Below are positions 46,641-61,153 of a stretch of 64,000 bases of DNA, piece after piece. Both the position numbers and the translations under genes were made by a program. The DNA comes from Phylloscopus collybita (taxonomy: Eukaryota > Chordata > Aves > Passeriformes > Phylloscopidae), in contig JAJNNQ010000018.1 of assembly GCA_027886175.1 (NCBI GenBank), positions 18,829,001 through 18,893,000 of the forward strand, in the 5' to 3' direction. Within the stretch, counting starts at the first letter, position 1. Each line of letters starts with the position of its first letter. A model generated the notes under the pieces. The model made no database searches and was not told the origin of the DNA. It saw only the letters and a list, made by a program, of their open reading frames with translations.

Positions 46641-49600
46641 CTTCAGTTTTAAGCTCAAGAAAATGTGTGTTCATGTACAGTATTCACATTATATGTCAAC
46701 TTAAATAGCCATACCTAGGACAAATACAATTTAATAATTAGTAATATCATATTATGACATTACTCTGTAAAGTTCTGCATAGTTCCCAACTGCAAAGTTC
46801 TAGGCATCAGCACTGGAAATACAATCTACTTTCAATGATCAATTCTATTTCTTAAGTAATAAAAAAAGCATACGAGAACAGTTCTGGACCCTTACTTGAC
46901 TTCATATAGTTTCTCCCTTCACAGAACAACTTTACTAAATAATAAAAATGGGTTTATAAGCCCTGAATGATGACATGAGATCCCATAGTCATTTGTCTAC
47001 AATTAAACAATGTGACCTTTACATAAACTTGAAGTCCTGACAGTCACAATGACTGCAGATCAGTTTACAGCATCACTGTGCTGTAGCAGCAGATGTTTGC
47101 AATTGTACTTGTTTCACCACCTCTCTAATGATGTGCAATTGTCTTGAGGGAAAAAACGAAAAGCCAGCTTCATTTAAGGATCGAAAAAGTGTTTGTTTGA
47201 ACAAATTAAAAGAAGATAGACAAAGCAGACAGTATGAGATCTCTAAATAAGGCAAACCTTTAGGGATGAATTAGTTTGACTATATCTCTCATTAAGCTTA
47301 CAGAAAAATGGAGCTGCCAAAAGTACATAATAATATGAATGAGTGTATCTCTTCACATTTTGCTGTTTCATCTCAATCAGTATTAACTTAATATTAACTC
47401 AACATTAGCTATTCCTAAATGTGTTTCAGATTCACTTCCCTGCAATGAAAGATGCTTTCATTTTCTGCTTCACATAGCACAAAGGCATGCATTTGCATCA
47501 TACCTTCCTCATTTCACCTCACCTTCCAACACTGTTATTATTTTGGTGACATCTTATCCTGTTTCCAGTGATATACAGCCCATAATTGTGCTCATGGGCC
47601 AGAAGGAAAGGAAAATACATCAAGTTAACAGCAATTTCGTTACTGATTTATAAGAAATGAAAGAAATGAGGGCAAAAGTAAAAAGAAAACCTTCTTAAAA
47701 TACTTTTGTTAGTATTTTTTGAATGTAATATTTTTTAAAATTTGTTTTGTCAGGAAATAATTTGCTGTATGGTGTAGTAAAAAAAAACTTTCTACAACTT
47801 TCAGTTGTATTTTGAAATAATTTTAAAAATTTAGTGCTTTTAGATTGGCGTTTCATTTGACCCCTTTCCTCCTTACTTCCCTCTACTCTCTGTTATATTA
47901 GGACTATTTGGGAAGCAGATTAATAACTTAATGCGTCCTTGTATATTTTGTTCTCTTATCAAGGTGTAGCCTAGCATTTATTGGTATCAATGTTAAAAGA
48001 AAAAAAAACCACCACATTTTTTAAACACAGATGTTTCTTTTTCAGAAAGTCTTAGAAACACAGCAGAAACAAAGTCAACTAACAAAAGGGAACATTGAAA
48101 ACAGACAATCTATTTTCCAAGCCTCACAAATCCAAGAGCCCTCTCTACCTTCTCTTCACTGTAGAGCATAAACCTGCAAAGCAGAAAATGCTGTCTCTTT
48201 TAGATATTGTGTTCCTCCTAGAAAAAGCTATGAAACAGCAGTCTAGCTAGGCCTCTCCAGACACTGAATTAAAATCAGGCAACTAAGCAAAAGCATTACC
48301 TCCTCTGTTTCACTTCCACAAATCTACAATAGGTAAATCACTCTTTCAAAAGAATCTTATATACTAAATACATTTAATACATGAGAGAAAGAAATTGAAT
48401 AACTTAACATGCCCCAGAAAATAATGTTGGCAATGGAATAGTCTCCTGGAACAGCAGAGACTGACAGAAAATGTCAGTTATAATAGGAAGTGGATTTCAC
48501 TGTCTGCTACAGGGAAAAAAAGTCTACAATGGCAGTCCAATGGGGGAAAGGGAAAATGGTAAGATAGGACTTTTTCTAAACTGCAAATCTGGAAATGGGT
48601 CTAACTTTGATATAATTTTGTCTTAAGAAAAGTAGACTTAACCACAGTATAATGTAATATAATGAGCAAAACACACAAATCAGTCCAGCTAAATTTTTTC
48701 ATTACTAGTAGATTCACAGAAGTCTCTTACCTATGGACTGATGAAACTTGAAATACCTACAGCACAGTGTTTAGGACTCAGGGTAAATATTTCTTGCATT
48801 TAGCTCATTTGAAAAAACAGCCTTCTCCAACAGTAATAAGTCATTAAGGACATCAGTTTTTTTCTTTCAGTGGCAAAACAGAGTCCTTCTTCCAGTAACA
48901 CATAATTCAATACAATGATAAAGCTGATCCAATGTATTTGATTTTTTACCTGTGCCTAACTTGAACAGATCATTTATAAAGCAATGTTTATAAGAAAGGA
49001 CACCACATTCTCATTTGTCTTTACACTGTTTGAACATTTGGGTGTTGTACTGAGTTCATGAATAGCCAGGCATTTCCTCACAATGTGCATTGTATATGTT
49101 AAGGTATTGAACCACAACAATGCATAAATGTAACTGAACAGTTGAGTTGACTCTTTGCTGACATGTTAAACAAGGACAGTCAGAGAATAAAGTTTTCTAT
49201 GATGTTTACACCTCTAGTTACCATTGAACTACCAGACATGAGTAAGAAAAGAAGACCCCACAGCTGGATGGAATGCTGTTGCTCTTGATGAGTATTTAAC
49301 TTTCCTCATATTTAAGGGCAACAAATTACTCAAAGCCCCTATTCTCATCAGACTGATCTAATCTCAGCAAATTAGACTTGTGGATACTGGTATGCAAAAA
49401 AAAAAAAAAATCCTCTTTTGGCTCAAGGTGCTCATCTGCCATCTGGAACAGCTTCCCCAGTCTCATCCGTTATGTAAATGAGATGTAGTATTCGTTATGT
49501 TTCATCTACTGATACTAATAAATTAATGTGGATCTTACAGCTTAAACCCCTGAGAAGGAATTGGCTTCACTGGCTTGAGATCACATCCCATTACCTTTAA

Positions 49601-50480
49601 TGGCCCTGTGGCATTTAAGGTCACTTGATTTTTAATAAAGCAGATTTCTGTGATGTCAGTAAAATGGTAGCTACCCCTTCCATTTCTTTATCTTTCCTTT
49701 TCTCTTCCCAAGAGATTATAGTATCTCAGACTATGGCATATTTTATTTCTTCTACAAAACCAGTTTCTTCATCTACCTTCATGTCTTTTTACTGTTTCAG
49801 AATAAAATAGATGAAAAGTTTTTTTTCTCTATACTTAAGATAAAGAAGGGGGTGAAAGTGTCTGGGAAATTTTTTACAGAATTAGTAAGGAGATATAGAT
49901 TGGAGGTGAAAATCAGTTCTGTTCAATGTTTCTTTGATTTTTGATATGTTAAATGAGACAAATTCAATCTGGTTATGTGATACCTGTGTAAACAGCCCTT
50001 AGTCACTCAAGTGAGTAAGTTGAAATCAATGTGTAAATAAGCATTATAGCTATGTCCTTGAAAGAGTTTGAAAATGTTGCCAACGCAGTCAGTCATATTT
50101 ATAGTCATGAAGTACCATCCAGGATTTAGCCCTGACAGAATAGAACAGCACACTTTGATGGAAACAGCAAGCATATTCCATTCCAGTACCATTTACCTTT
50201 TAAATGAAAACTTACTGCATGCCAGGGATTTAACATGCTTGCTCAATATTCCAAATCACTATAGTGTAAAAGAGGAAAGAAAAGTATGAAGTGCAATTAA
50301 AATCTGTCATTTAGCATGGGTAATTTAAATATGATTCTTCTGTATTAAAAGACTGCTTGCCAAAATCAGGGTGGAAATGAACTTTAAATGCTATATGAGC
50401 TTTCACTGAGCTTTATGAAGAGAACTATCTGACTAGAAAATATAACCAAATTGGTTTTTTAAGTTATGGAAATGCATTGC

Positions 50481-50518
50481 AAAAAGTAAAAGTAAAAGTA
50501 AAAGTAAAGGTAAAAGTA
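50481..50518. repeat. AAAAGT hexanucleotide microsatellite
   Basis: About six units, one with an A-to-G change (AAAGGT). The Tyr/Phe alternation in the - strand frame 50459-50749 comes from this repeat. Confidence 0.9.
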
Positions 50519-50869
50519 GCTGCATTGAATGAGGCAAACGTGTATTTTAAAAATAAATAATTTGAAAACACTGTTTCTTCCATTCAGTCCTTGACTACTT
50601 AGCCAAAACCAGGGTCTCCAGCAGGACTGTTCAAATGAGAAAAGAAAACCAAGTGTGATTCTAGAAACTCTTCCTTTGAAGATGATGGGTTTCATAGAGC
50701 AAAACTTCATAATTTTTGGCATTGCATGAAGATGCAGCATTACATGCATTTAATAAAAATACACAAATAGCTTTCAAAGTGAAGGAATTAGTCGGATCTC
50801 AGTTTTTCCATGTTGAGGTTGGTTCATCAGATCATAAATGATAAGATGTAATAATATGTATTTTACTAT

Positions 50870-50891
50870 TAAGACAGATATAAGACAGATA
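50870..50891. repeat. Perfect 11-bp tandem duplication
   Basis: The unit taagacagata is present twice head to tail. Confidence 0.85.
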
Positions 50892-52280
50892 GTATTTTCC
50901 TCTTTTGGATTATTCTTCCATTTGCTGTAGTTACCATCTTGAAACAAATCATAATGTTTTGCCTAAAAATTGAATTAAGAGAAAAATCCTTTTTGGAATT
51001 CTCTATTTTATTATAAACAATAGTAGCAGACATTCATTTTCATTTTACTTTTAAAGTCAAAATGACAATGATAGATAGAAATCCTGTTTCTGAAGGAATT
51101 ATCTCCTTTCACATCCTAGAGGAACAAATTCTCTTCACTGATATCAGGAACTGTAAACAAACCACATTTTACTCTTCTGTAGGACTACCTTTAATGTACC
51201 CTATAGCTGACTTAAGAATGATTTAATACTGGCATTTTTTGCATATTCAACACAAGCATTTTTTTTACACCATGCTTTAATTTAGCAGGGAGAGGGAGAT
51301 GTTAGCAAATGGTATTTCTTGTTTATTTATCTGCTTTTTCCCCTTTTTTCTGCACTTTTTTTCATGCTTTCTGAATTCAGTCACGGGGGTGGCATTTAGC
51401 TTCATGGCTAAGTAACCAAGTACAATATTGTTCTTTACTCCACATATCCTATTTGAAAATTGTTTGGTAGTATATGATGTGCTCTTGCTACCTTCAGCAA
51501 TACTTAATTACAAACACAGTTCTCGTCCAACCAAGAGCTGGAGACTTTTGAACAAATTATGATTTAACACTCTTATCAAATAAGCTTGAAAAAATTAAAG
51601 CAGATTTGGCTTGAGAGTTTTGCAAGGGAAAAATAATGCTGTTTTTATTGCTTCTGCTTACTATGTTGTTATTCACTAAGTCTAAATGGAAGGTATGAAA
51701 AGTCACCAGTACATATTGGCTGTTCAATTAGAATTGCAAAGATACCTAATAATTGTGGTCTTATTTCAATCAGCCACAAAAGTCTGCTACAGATCCAAAT
51801 AAAAAAAAAATAAAGTAAAACCAAACTATTTGAAGCACATTCTTTGAAGCTGTCATGTTGAAGTTAAAATATACTGATTAATTCTTGACTGGAACATTTT
51901 ACAGAACAATACAAGCATAGAAACAGAAGATTATCAAGCATCATGGCACAGCTGGAAAGAAACAGGCTAGTAACACACTGCTTTCAAAACAGGCTAATTT
52001 GATCAGAACTGAACTAATAGCTTTGAATTTCTGCAGCAAGCACAGTTTGCAAAGGCAGATTAATCTCACTGAATTCAAGCTTGTATTGTACTTGTTCACA
52101 AAGAGACACATTCACTAACTCCAATTCAGCTTCTAAATTAGGAATAGAATCCAAATATTTGAGACCTGGGACATTATTCTAGTTTTGCAAAAGGAGTTAG
52201 CTTTCCATTCTGCAAAATGCTGTAGAATAGGTTGCATCTATGGCAGTAAATATAGTGAACAGAGGAAGTCAAACCGTCAT

Positions 52281-52310
52281 TTTGTATATCTCAGTTTTGT
52301 ATATCTCCCC
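52281..52310. repeat. 15-bp imperfect tandem duplication
   Basis: The core tttgtatatctc recurs at a 15-base spacing. Confidence 0.7.
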
Positions 52311-54914
52311 GCTTTCCATCTGTTCACAGAGCAGGATGGGCTGTTTTGGTCTATATTAATAGACGACTGAGTATCTTTACTAATCTTGAACATTCTCCAT
52401 GCCAAAATGTAGTTTTTTCTCCAAGCACTGTGGGTACTGAACAAATCCAGACTTGAGAATGGGCTTAGAGTTGTGCTTGAGAGCCTTGTGGGCAATCAGA
52501 AGTGGGCTGCTTTGGTTCCTCAGGTAAGTGAATTAGTATTATATATTTTCTAGTTTTCATATATTTTTATTTGTTCTGTCAGGTTATAAATGTTACCCTG
52601 TGCTGAGCCATGTGTGAAGCACTACACTATTTCTGCTTCAAGATCAGAGTATGATTTTAATTGTCAGTGTTAACAGATTTGAATGAAGAGGGACAGTTTT
52701 TCAACTCTGTTTACAGACAAGAGTTCTTTGTCTATGTAAGATAGATTAATGAAAGATAATTTTACAGCAGGAACATGGAAGAACTTAGCAATTCTCAAAC
52801 AGGCTTAAAATTTTTTAAAAATCCAGATTCTGTTTCCAGATGCACAATGATGGTATAACTGCTCAATTAAAAAAAGTGCAATCACATTATAAAGATCTCT
52901 GAACAATGGTTCTGAATTACTGGTTCTATCTAAAGAAAGGGAAGATAGTGAAAATGGGCTGTGAAAGATGTAAATCCTGAAGAATGTCTTAACCTCTGCT
53001 TGCAAACGGAGGAGACAAGTTTCCAACGAAACAAGGTTGCCTGTCTGCAGAGCAACTTTGGGGCAGATTGTGAAAAACTCTCAGAGCATACACACTGAAG
53101 AAACCTCTCTGAAATCATAGTGAAGCCTTTTTGGATGGATGGGACAAGGCACATTCTACATATTCACACCTATCAGTCAGTGCCAAACCAAAGCCTAATG
53201 TGTGATAAACACATTGCTATTATGTGAAAAATGGTCCCTTACACTCTGAGAAAATGGATCTCTGTCTTGTTTTTGCCCTCATCTTCCTTTTCTATCTTAA
53301 GTACAGATCCTTCATGAGATTGACATATGTTGCATTTGTTGCACTGGCTCCTAGTAAATATTCTAAATCTTTCTGGTCTTTTTCCAACAAACAATTTTTA
53401 AAGGAACTACTGAGGAAAAAACCTAATGACTCATGGAGCAGAACTGTTGTGTAGGGAAGGCAGGGCTGGCTTCTCTTTCCAATGAAAACCTCCATTCAAA
53501 GTCATTTGTCCAAGAATCATCTGGGACTGGTAAGTCTCTTATTACAAAAACACAGATGTTGGGGCTGAAAATTAATTTACTGGCTTTGTTTGTCACCTTC
53601 TGGAATGGAATTAAGCCAGTGCCCTGAAGATTGCTCTCTGTTTTCTATTTTGCTGATTTGTTCTTCCCTCCTCAACATCCACACAAATGTGAAAATGAAA
53701 GACATCTTCCCTGCTTCTTTAATGCTGAAATCCATTGGTGCCTTTGCTTTCAAGGGAGCAGGGTGAGGCAAAGATCGGGGTCTGTAGAAACCTTTGGTAT
53801 ACCACGTTTACTTGGAGCTGCCTTTTGTTCAAACAAAGCCATGTACTGAATACAAAGGCAATTCCAAATGTCTGCAGTCTGTTAATCAGCATCAGTACAC
53901 ATCACAACAGTTTCAGCAAATTGTTTGTTTCCGTACGTGACCCATTGCTGTAGGTGAGCAGTGCCTGAGAATGTACTGACAGGACTGCCCCTAGACAGAG
54001 AGTTGCAGAGAATGCGCTACTTTGAAAACACTTCATTCTCATTCTCTTTCTTTGCAAACAGTTTTAAATTGAAGATTATCAACTGTGTAAAATCCAGACA
54101 GGGAATTTCAACCTGCTGACACTGTGGCATTGAATATACAGAGCTCAGCAGCACGACGCCAGCAGCAATCTGAAACAACCTTCACTAGACCCCCCACCTA
54201 ATAACTACAGATTCAGAACTTCATTGGATGTGCAGTCTCACAGGGTTATTGAATAACAATCCTATTTCTGCTAATAGTAGATGCTCCTATTTCTCTTATA
54301 ATTAGTAACTGTGGAGGTTTTATAAGGGGTATTTATTGAATTGAAAGTTATCACTGTGAATGAAAACACACACGCACTCACACACGTAGAGCAGAGAGAA
54401 TTATTCTTCTACCACTCATTAACAATAGTCACAGCTACCTCTGGCACTTTCTGTGTACACTGAGGGCCTTTTATGCTCTGCATCCTCTGAGTGATTATAG
54501 TTCTGGGAGAGGCTGGGACCTGAACATCTGCAGCTCCCCTACAGCCTGTTAAGTCAATTCCCTCTCCATGATCTGCAATGGTCACCTAACTGAAAGAGAA
54601 CATACTCCTGATTCTAGCAGGGAGAACAATAAATCTTTCCTCCAGCAGACAACACTCTGCTTCCCACTCTGGGTGACTGAGCCTATTCTCTCTACAATAT
54701 AGACTATAAAAGGCTGGAAAGCACAAAGAACCTCCTCAATCAATGATGATCTTTATAATTTATGCTGTTTAAAATAAAAATAAAAATCACCAACTTTGCC
54801 AGGTGATTCAACAACAGCAGCCTGGCGTGACATCAGACTGGTGCCATGAACATCAGTCTGTTTCAGACTTTCTCCTAAAGGTCAAAGGAATGAGGCGTGA
54901 ATAGATAAACAGGC

Positions 54915-55355
54915 TCATCTATAATAATATCTTTTATTTTCCAGACTGATGAGCCGTAAGTAAGTTAGATTGTTAGCACATTGTGATGTGAGGCTGCTGG
55001 CAGGTTTTAATACCCATAAAGACAGCTGTATCTCCAACATGGGAAACTTAAATTTTAGTGTAAATATTTGAAGGATGAGTACTGAAATGACAGATTCCAT
55101 AGTGCTTCCACCATAATAAGCATTGAATGCCCTAACCAAACTAGCACAAACTGGATTTGGGTCCCAACTGGTCTCTTCTTTCACTGCTGAAGAAAAGTAG
55201 AACCAAGTTCTGGTGCTCTGCAGAAATCTGACAAAAAAGGTGTTGCATGGGAAGAGTGCATGTACATGTGCAGTGCTGCAATAACGAGTGGTCTGCACAG
55301 TGTTGGGGATATGTGCTTGCTTTGAATGTTCAGATCTATGCAAACACATCAGCAT
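54915..55355 (-). other. Unidentified 146-codon open frame, function unknown
   Basis: One of the two longest open frames in the window and the longest not explained by a repeat. The predicted chain is mixed in composition, with several Cys residues near the start and two moderately hydrophobic stretches around residues 85-115. I see no signal peptide, family motif, splice-site context or codon bias that separates it from chance. In DNA of this AT content a frame of this size is unusual but can occur by chance in 64 kb. It may overlap an untranslated conserved element around 54790-54960, which is also unproven. Confidence 0.12.
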
Positions 55356-56549
55356 CTTTCTGCCACTGCCCTTGACTCCATCAGAGACTGCATCATTTGC
55401 ATTTTAATGCAGAAGTTCTCAGTGGAGTTTGCCTAAGCAACACGCTTGTTGTTGAGTTAAATTACTCTCTTTTCTTGGTTATTCCAAAGTCTCAGAGAGA
55501 ACAATAAAGTAAGATTTATGGCTGAACATCAGGAAACACACAAGTTCTTTTTTTCCAGTCGCATAAGGCTCAATGCTTTCAACATTTTTTGTTTGCAGGG
55601 GTCTGTGTTGTGTGAATAACCACAAAGCTATCCAAACACAAACAATTCATTGCTCTGTAATAATATAATTTGTTTTCTAAAACAACCAGAAAGCATCACA
55701 CAGTTTCCCAGCAGAAACTCAATCTTCTTTTCCTGTAGTATTTCAGTATGAACAAGATTTCTTCCCTAAACCACAGAAATTAAAATATTTTCATATTCTT
55801 CAAATTTCTCAGCTCATATTTTGCTAAAATAAACAAGTATCTTTATAAATCTCAAAATGAATACCCGCTTAATGCCACTTTTACAACCTATATATTTCTG
55901 TCACTTGAGACCCAAATTTCTTTTCTCATTGCCTACATCTACATTTTCCCTTCAAAGGCTGCTGTTTTGTATTCAGCTCCAGCATGCTCAGCTATTGTTT
56001 CCCCTATCACTGTGCTATCAGGGGTTCTGCAGGTTGACAGCTATTACCGTGGGCCAAGAGAAAATGAAGTCAGCACAGTTACATGTGCTTTTTCTGCGAA
56101 TGGCGTGTGTGATATCATCCCAATCAGTTATCATTCAGTGGTCTTCTCACCTTGTTTCCAGGCCTGATTTAAGATACATTTTGAAAGCACAAAATCAGTG
56201 TGTGTGACATTCTGTTCTTTGTCTATTCCAGCACAGAAATAATTTTAAAAGTTACAAATTGCTGAGGCTACCTGTGGTTCATTAAATTAATATTCTGCTC
56301 CTGGTAAATGACCTGTGTCCTATGAAAGGATGTAAAACAAGAGGAAGTTAGACTTGAAAACTTCTTTCTTTTTTAAGTGACACTGGAAAGATAAAATTTG
56401 TGTATGAAATGTGAGGAAAACTTAGTGCCAATATGTAACAGTACTTTGTTATTCATAAACATTTCTTCTTTGTATTTCACCTCCTTAGACAATGTCTCTA
56501 GATTTCTTCCATCTTTCTTTAACCCCTTTCTTTTCTTCAGTGATTATTT

Positions 56550-56611
56550 CACTGACATGATATATTGATATGCCAATATGCCACTGATATTGATACTGAT
56601 ATGCCAATATG
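56550..56611. repeat. 31-bp imperfect tandem duplication
   Basis: Two adjacent copies both end in tgatatgccaatatg (56566-56580 and 56597-56611) and begin with a cactga block. Confidence 0.75.
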
Positions 56612-57378
56612 TCTACATTTAAAATTTAAATACAGTATTACATTTGAATTAAAATGGAAATCTCTTTTAAACTAGTAAATACTTCTGAAATGAAGCATTG
56701 AGAATTTACAATGTTGACATAGAAACTTCAGATATTGGATTTTTTCCCCATTTTGTTGATGAAAGAGTCAATAATTATTTCTCCAAGAACTGTTTTTTCC
56801 TAAGTTTTTAAATAACAAAATTTTGGCTTCAACTTACGCAAGTAAATAAATGAAAAATAAAGCCTTTTATAGAAAAAACCCCAAACTGATTAACAAACTT
56901 AATAGTGTAACAAACTTACAGCCAAACCCTGTACTATCAGGTTTTATTCTAATGTCTCCTAATAAATAAACATGTTGACAAGAAGTGTCTCTTTATGAAA
57001 AAAATAACAAAGAAAAGCTATACAACCCTCTTGACCTTGTGGCTGAAAAAGCAACAGATCTTACAAATTGGGTTTCATCTGCAGAAAATTGAACAACTTA
57101 ATGAAGAAAAAAGATATGTACCTCAAAGCAAGAAAATCTGGAAACTAAGAGGTGTTCACCCTGTTATTTATTTTACAGCTCACTTGATCTGGCTTCCAGC
57201 CCAAAGGTCAACACCAACTTTTGGCCCATAAGGAGAGGCCTCCTTTGCAATGCACTCAGAATTTCAGGGCCTAATTTCCTCCTCTTATCACAGATCAAAT
57301 CTCCACAGAAAACTCTACCACTCCAAACACATTTAAGAAAAGAATGATCACAGCCTTACAGGACATATTCCTAGGCAA

Positions 57379-57596
57379 TGTAGGCTGAAAGACCAGAGAG
57401 CCTCCTCCTTGTCCTTCCTGCTGCTGGGCCCTGGGCGTACCCCGGTGTCCCGACTGCCCTGGCCAGTGACCACCCCCCACACCCCCTGCCCCTTCCCCAG
57501 GGCTCCATTTCAGATCCAGCAGATGATGGTTGGGAATGTCTCAAGGGAGAGCTGGGCCTTGGCTGGATCCTGGCACTGAGTTTGTGTCAGACTACA
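57379..57596. other. GC-rich island of unknown nature
   Basis: A block far richer in G and C than its surroundings, most so at 57400-57510, with a C-rich run at 57471-57496 and CpG sites near 57436-57452. It is bracketed by TGTAG (57379-57383) and CTACA (57592-57596), which resemble LTR ends, but the flanking bases do not form a target-site duplication and I see no TATA box or AATAAA. It could be a decayed LTR, a small CpG-containing regulatory element, or part of an unrecognised exon. Confidence 0.35.
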
Positions 57597-60500
57597 TCAG
57601 CTGGGAAATACAAGGAAGGGGAATGGCCTATACTGCCAGGCCTTGACTGTGTGCTTTGCCTTGAGACACAGCGAATGAGCTTCAGTCTATTTCATTTATC
57701 AGTGTAACACTGGCCTGAGGACCCTCAGGGACTGCTTCTCTTGGACTATCTTTTAGGGCACTCTGAAGAGTAAATACTATTGAGTATGTGGCAGTCATAC
57801 AATTGTCATTAGTGCTCAGTGACTTTCAAGACAACAGTGAGAAACCTCATAAACCTCAAGTCTGAGGTCTCACTTCTGGGCCAGAGCATTGGCTCAATAA
57901 TTAAATGGTGTGCCTCTTGATGTTTAGGATTCATCAGCACATGTAGTTTTCCTGAATTCATTTTTGGCACACTTGTCAATATGCTATTCTGTAGTCCCTC
58001 ATGTGGACTCCAGGTTGCAGTACTTGGCTGTATTTAAGGTGGGAACCAAAGAGCACCACATATCATTGCTTTGTCATGGAATTTGTCTACCAGACACATA
58101 CACAAAAAGCCACAGGCACACTAGGGAAAAGAGAGACTAAAAGAAAGAAAATATGTATTTCTGGTATTTCACAGTTACTCTTACCAAATGCCCTTCCAAA
58201 TATGCAACAAAATCAACTGATTTTTCTGTGATGCTCCCTGGAAAACACACATTTTAACACAACACAGTTTGCACATTTTAAAGCAAAGTGCAACTTTCTA
58301 GGAGCTTGTCTATTAAAAGCTCAAGTGTTGGTCACCATCCTCCTATAACACCACTCTTTCTCTAATTATTGTAATATGAGACAGTTTGTATTTGAGAATG
58401 CAGCATTGCAGAGAGGCAAAGGCTGTATGTACTTTACTCATGAACATGATTTATTTTACTATTATTGTGTATTTGTTGAGAATTAATCCCAAACTAGGTG
58501 ATGTTTGCTACAGTCCTAAACTGACAGAAATCAATGTGATATGATAGTATTTGCTTGCCTAAAAACTTCATGGAAGTTTTGCTGTTTGTTCCAAGATATG
58601 ACTGCAATATTTGGGTGAAAAATGGCACAAAGAAAATGTCTATATGACTGATATTTACTTCACCTTTTCAGACATGCAAATAAGAAATCAGTACTGGTGT
58701 AAATTACATTTTCAGATATTTACTATAAATGCCGGCTATCCGTTTTTCTTTTTTCTCCTCAATCCAAATCAAACCTCTACAAAATTTAGATCCTGTTTTA
58801 TATATTTCATATATTTTGTATATTTCACCTGGTAGATAGTTACAAACAATGAAAGGTAAAGAACATGGGATATAAAGTAGGGGTGTCCTCCACAATATAC
58901 TCTGGGAATAAAAAAAAAAATTGAAGAAAAAAAGAATGGTATAAGTAGAATTTTTAAGACATCTAATTAAAAAAAAAATTGGCTTAAATAGTAGAAGTGT
59001 TTCATAACCCCACGATCCAGAATAACCGTGACAAATATTCACTGGTTAACTACACTGTTTAATGTAAGCAAATTATTAGATTAGATTAACAATCAGAAAA
59101 AAATGGCACCTCTAGGGTTTGAAATGACCTTTGGCATCACTTTATGCCAGACTGTGAATCCATTGTACCTCCACTGTTGGCTGATGAAGGTTTGTTAAAT
59201 GAGGTGCATTACTCATAGTTCTTTCTGGCAGACTAGTAGGCTACTTTGTTTAGCCTCAGAGATTCCCTGCATTGAATATGGACCTAAAACCTCCTATTAA
59301 GCACTTATTTTCATAGTACCTTTCCTAATTTCATTGTTCAGCAAAGAATTCAAAGTTGAGATTTGCTGAACTTTGTTTTCTGCTTCAGGTCAAATTATTT
59401 AAGCCAGCCCTCAGTTCCTTTCTTGGTTTTGAGCAAAAAATATAGACTATGTTTACCCAAATACATGGTCTGTCATACCGAGTTCATAAAACACTTTTCA
59501 AATGCCATTTTGTGGACATATGTAGTCACTTAGTTCTTTATCCTCTCTTACATTTATTAAGGTAAGAACTGATAGGGGCATGCTAAACTGAGGACTTTCA
59601 CAATGCCTGTTCTTGTTTAAGACTAGTCTAACTTTGTTAAGACCTTTAGCAGAAGCAACTGCTTTTGATTCTTTAAACCTCTGAAATGTTTAACTACTCC
59701 TTTTCTGACCTAGTAAATTGAAAAGCATTTGAGACGTAAACTTTACATAGAGCAGATGTTAATTGGTCATAACATTTTTACATTTAAGGGGTCTGTGGAA
59801 ATTATGCTTTGGGAAGATTTTTCAAAGATTAGAACTAGATAATACTATGGTGAAATCTACAGTCGGAGGCAGTAAACAACAGATTTAAAATGCAGCTAAG
59901 TATGTACAACTGAACCATACTCTCTTTTTGTCCTACAGCAAATACAGAAATAAAGGTAAATATAGTAATTCAGGTTATGCAGTTGAGCTGATTAAAATGA
60001 GTGCATTCTCCTTCAGTCTTGCAACACAGTCACTTGCACCATATAGAGAATTCAGGAGTGCCAACCCTTTCTGTCATTGTGTAAATCACTTTGAGGGAAT
60101 TAATTTCCTTGAACTTCAGACAAACTGCCTAGCTCTTAAAAGGCTAAAGTAGTCATTCAAACACCTTAAATAGGGGATAAAAATGACCATGTTCAAAGGC
60201 AGTTACCCATTTTCAAAGCCAGGTATGCAATGCTGTAGTTTTACAATCAGTTTAAACCAGATTAAGCTGTCAAGATTCCAATTCTCCCTTGTGTCAGCAC
60301 AAGCATTTACCTTCCGGTTAAAACTAAACAGTTGATTTTTTGCTATGTTGGTTTTAAGTAAGATCAATTCACCAACCCGGTTCATTGTACAGCTATACAA
60401 AGCTTTCCCAGGAGGGAAAAGATGGCAGGGAGGTGAAAGGGGAACTATAGAAACACTTGGCATCAGTGCCAGATGCTGCTGCTGTGAATTGATTGTGAAG

Positions 60501-61073
60501 TTACAGCATTAGAGGCAAAAGGTTGCTGTCTCTGTTTATTACAGATGGGACCTCTATGGCTGACCTGGGCTGCAGGGCAGGAGAAAACACCCTAAAAACA
60601 CATGTGTAGAGTAGCTGAAAAGACTAACTTTAAGGCACTAATTTTTTTCATGTTAAAATATATATTTCTTAATAAGTGGAAAAGGATTTTCTTTTTTCTT
60701 GTCATCTTAGAACACTTCCAAACATGCTGTGTGCATAAAACTAAAGAGGGTAGTTTTTTACAGAACAAAATAAATTCATTTCCAGAATACTACATGGACA
60801 CATATTGTACTTATATTTTAATTTAACTATGCACAGGGGAACTAAATACACAGTCCAAGTCGAACTTGGAAATATGGGAGAACTAGACCCACAATATATC
60901 TTAACTACAGTTTCTATCAAAGGCTGAAGTCCTTTGGGATTCATATGGATTGATAAAAAGATTAAAAAGGAAAAAAGCAATAAACTCTAATGGAAACCAT
61001 GTTTCTGTTCTGTTGCCAGAAGGGATTATAATATGCTTAGCTGCCATGTATCTCTCAGAATGAAAAGTGGGAG

Positions 61074-61153
61074 CAAAAAAAGAAAGAAAAAAAAAAAAAA
61101 AAGAAAAAAAAAAGAAAAAAAAAAAAAAGAAAAAAAAAAAGAGGGGGGTGGGG
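61074..61153. repeat. A-rich tract with G interruptions
   Basis: A runs of up to about 16 bases broken by single G, ending in a G-rich block (61141-61153). It is a purine-only strand over nearly 80 bases. Confidence 0.85.
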
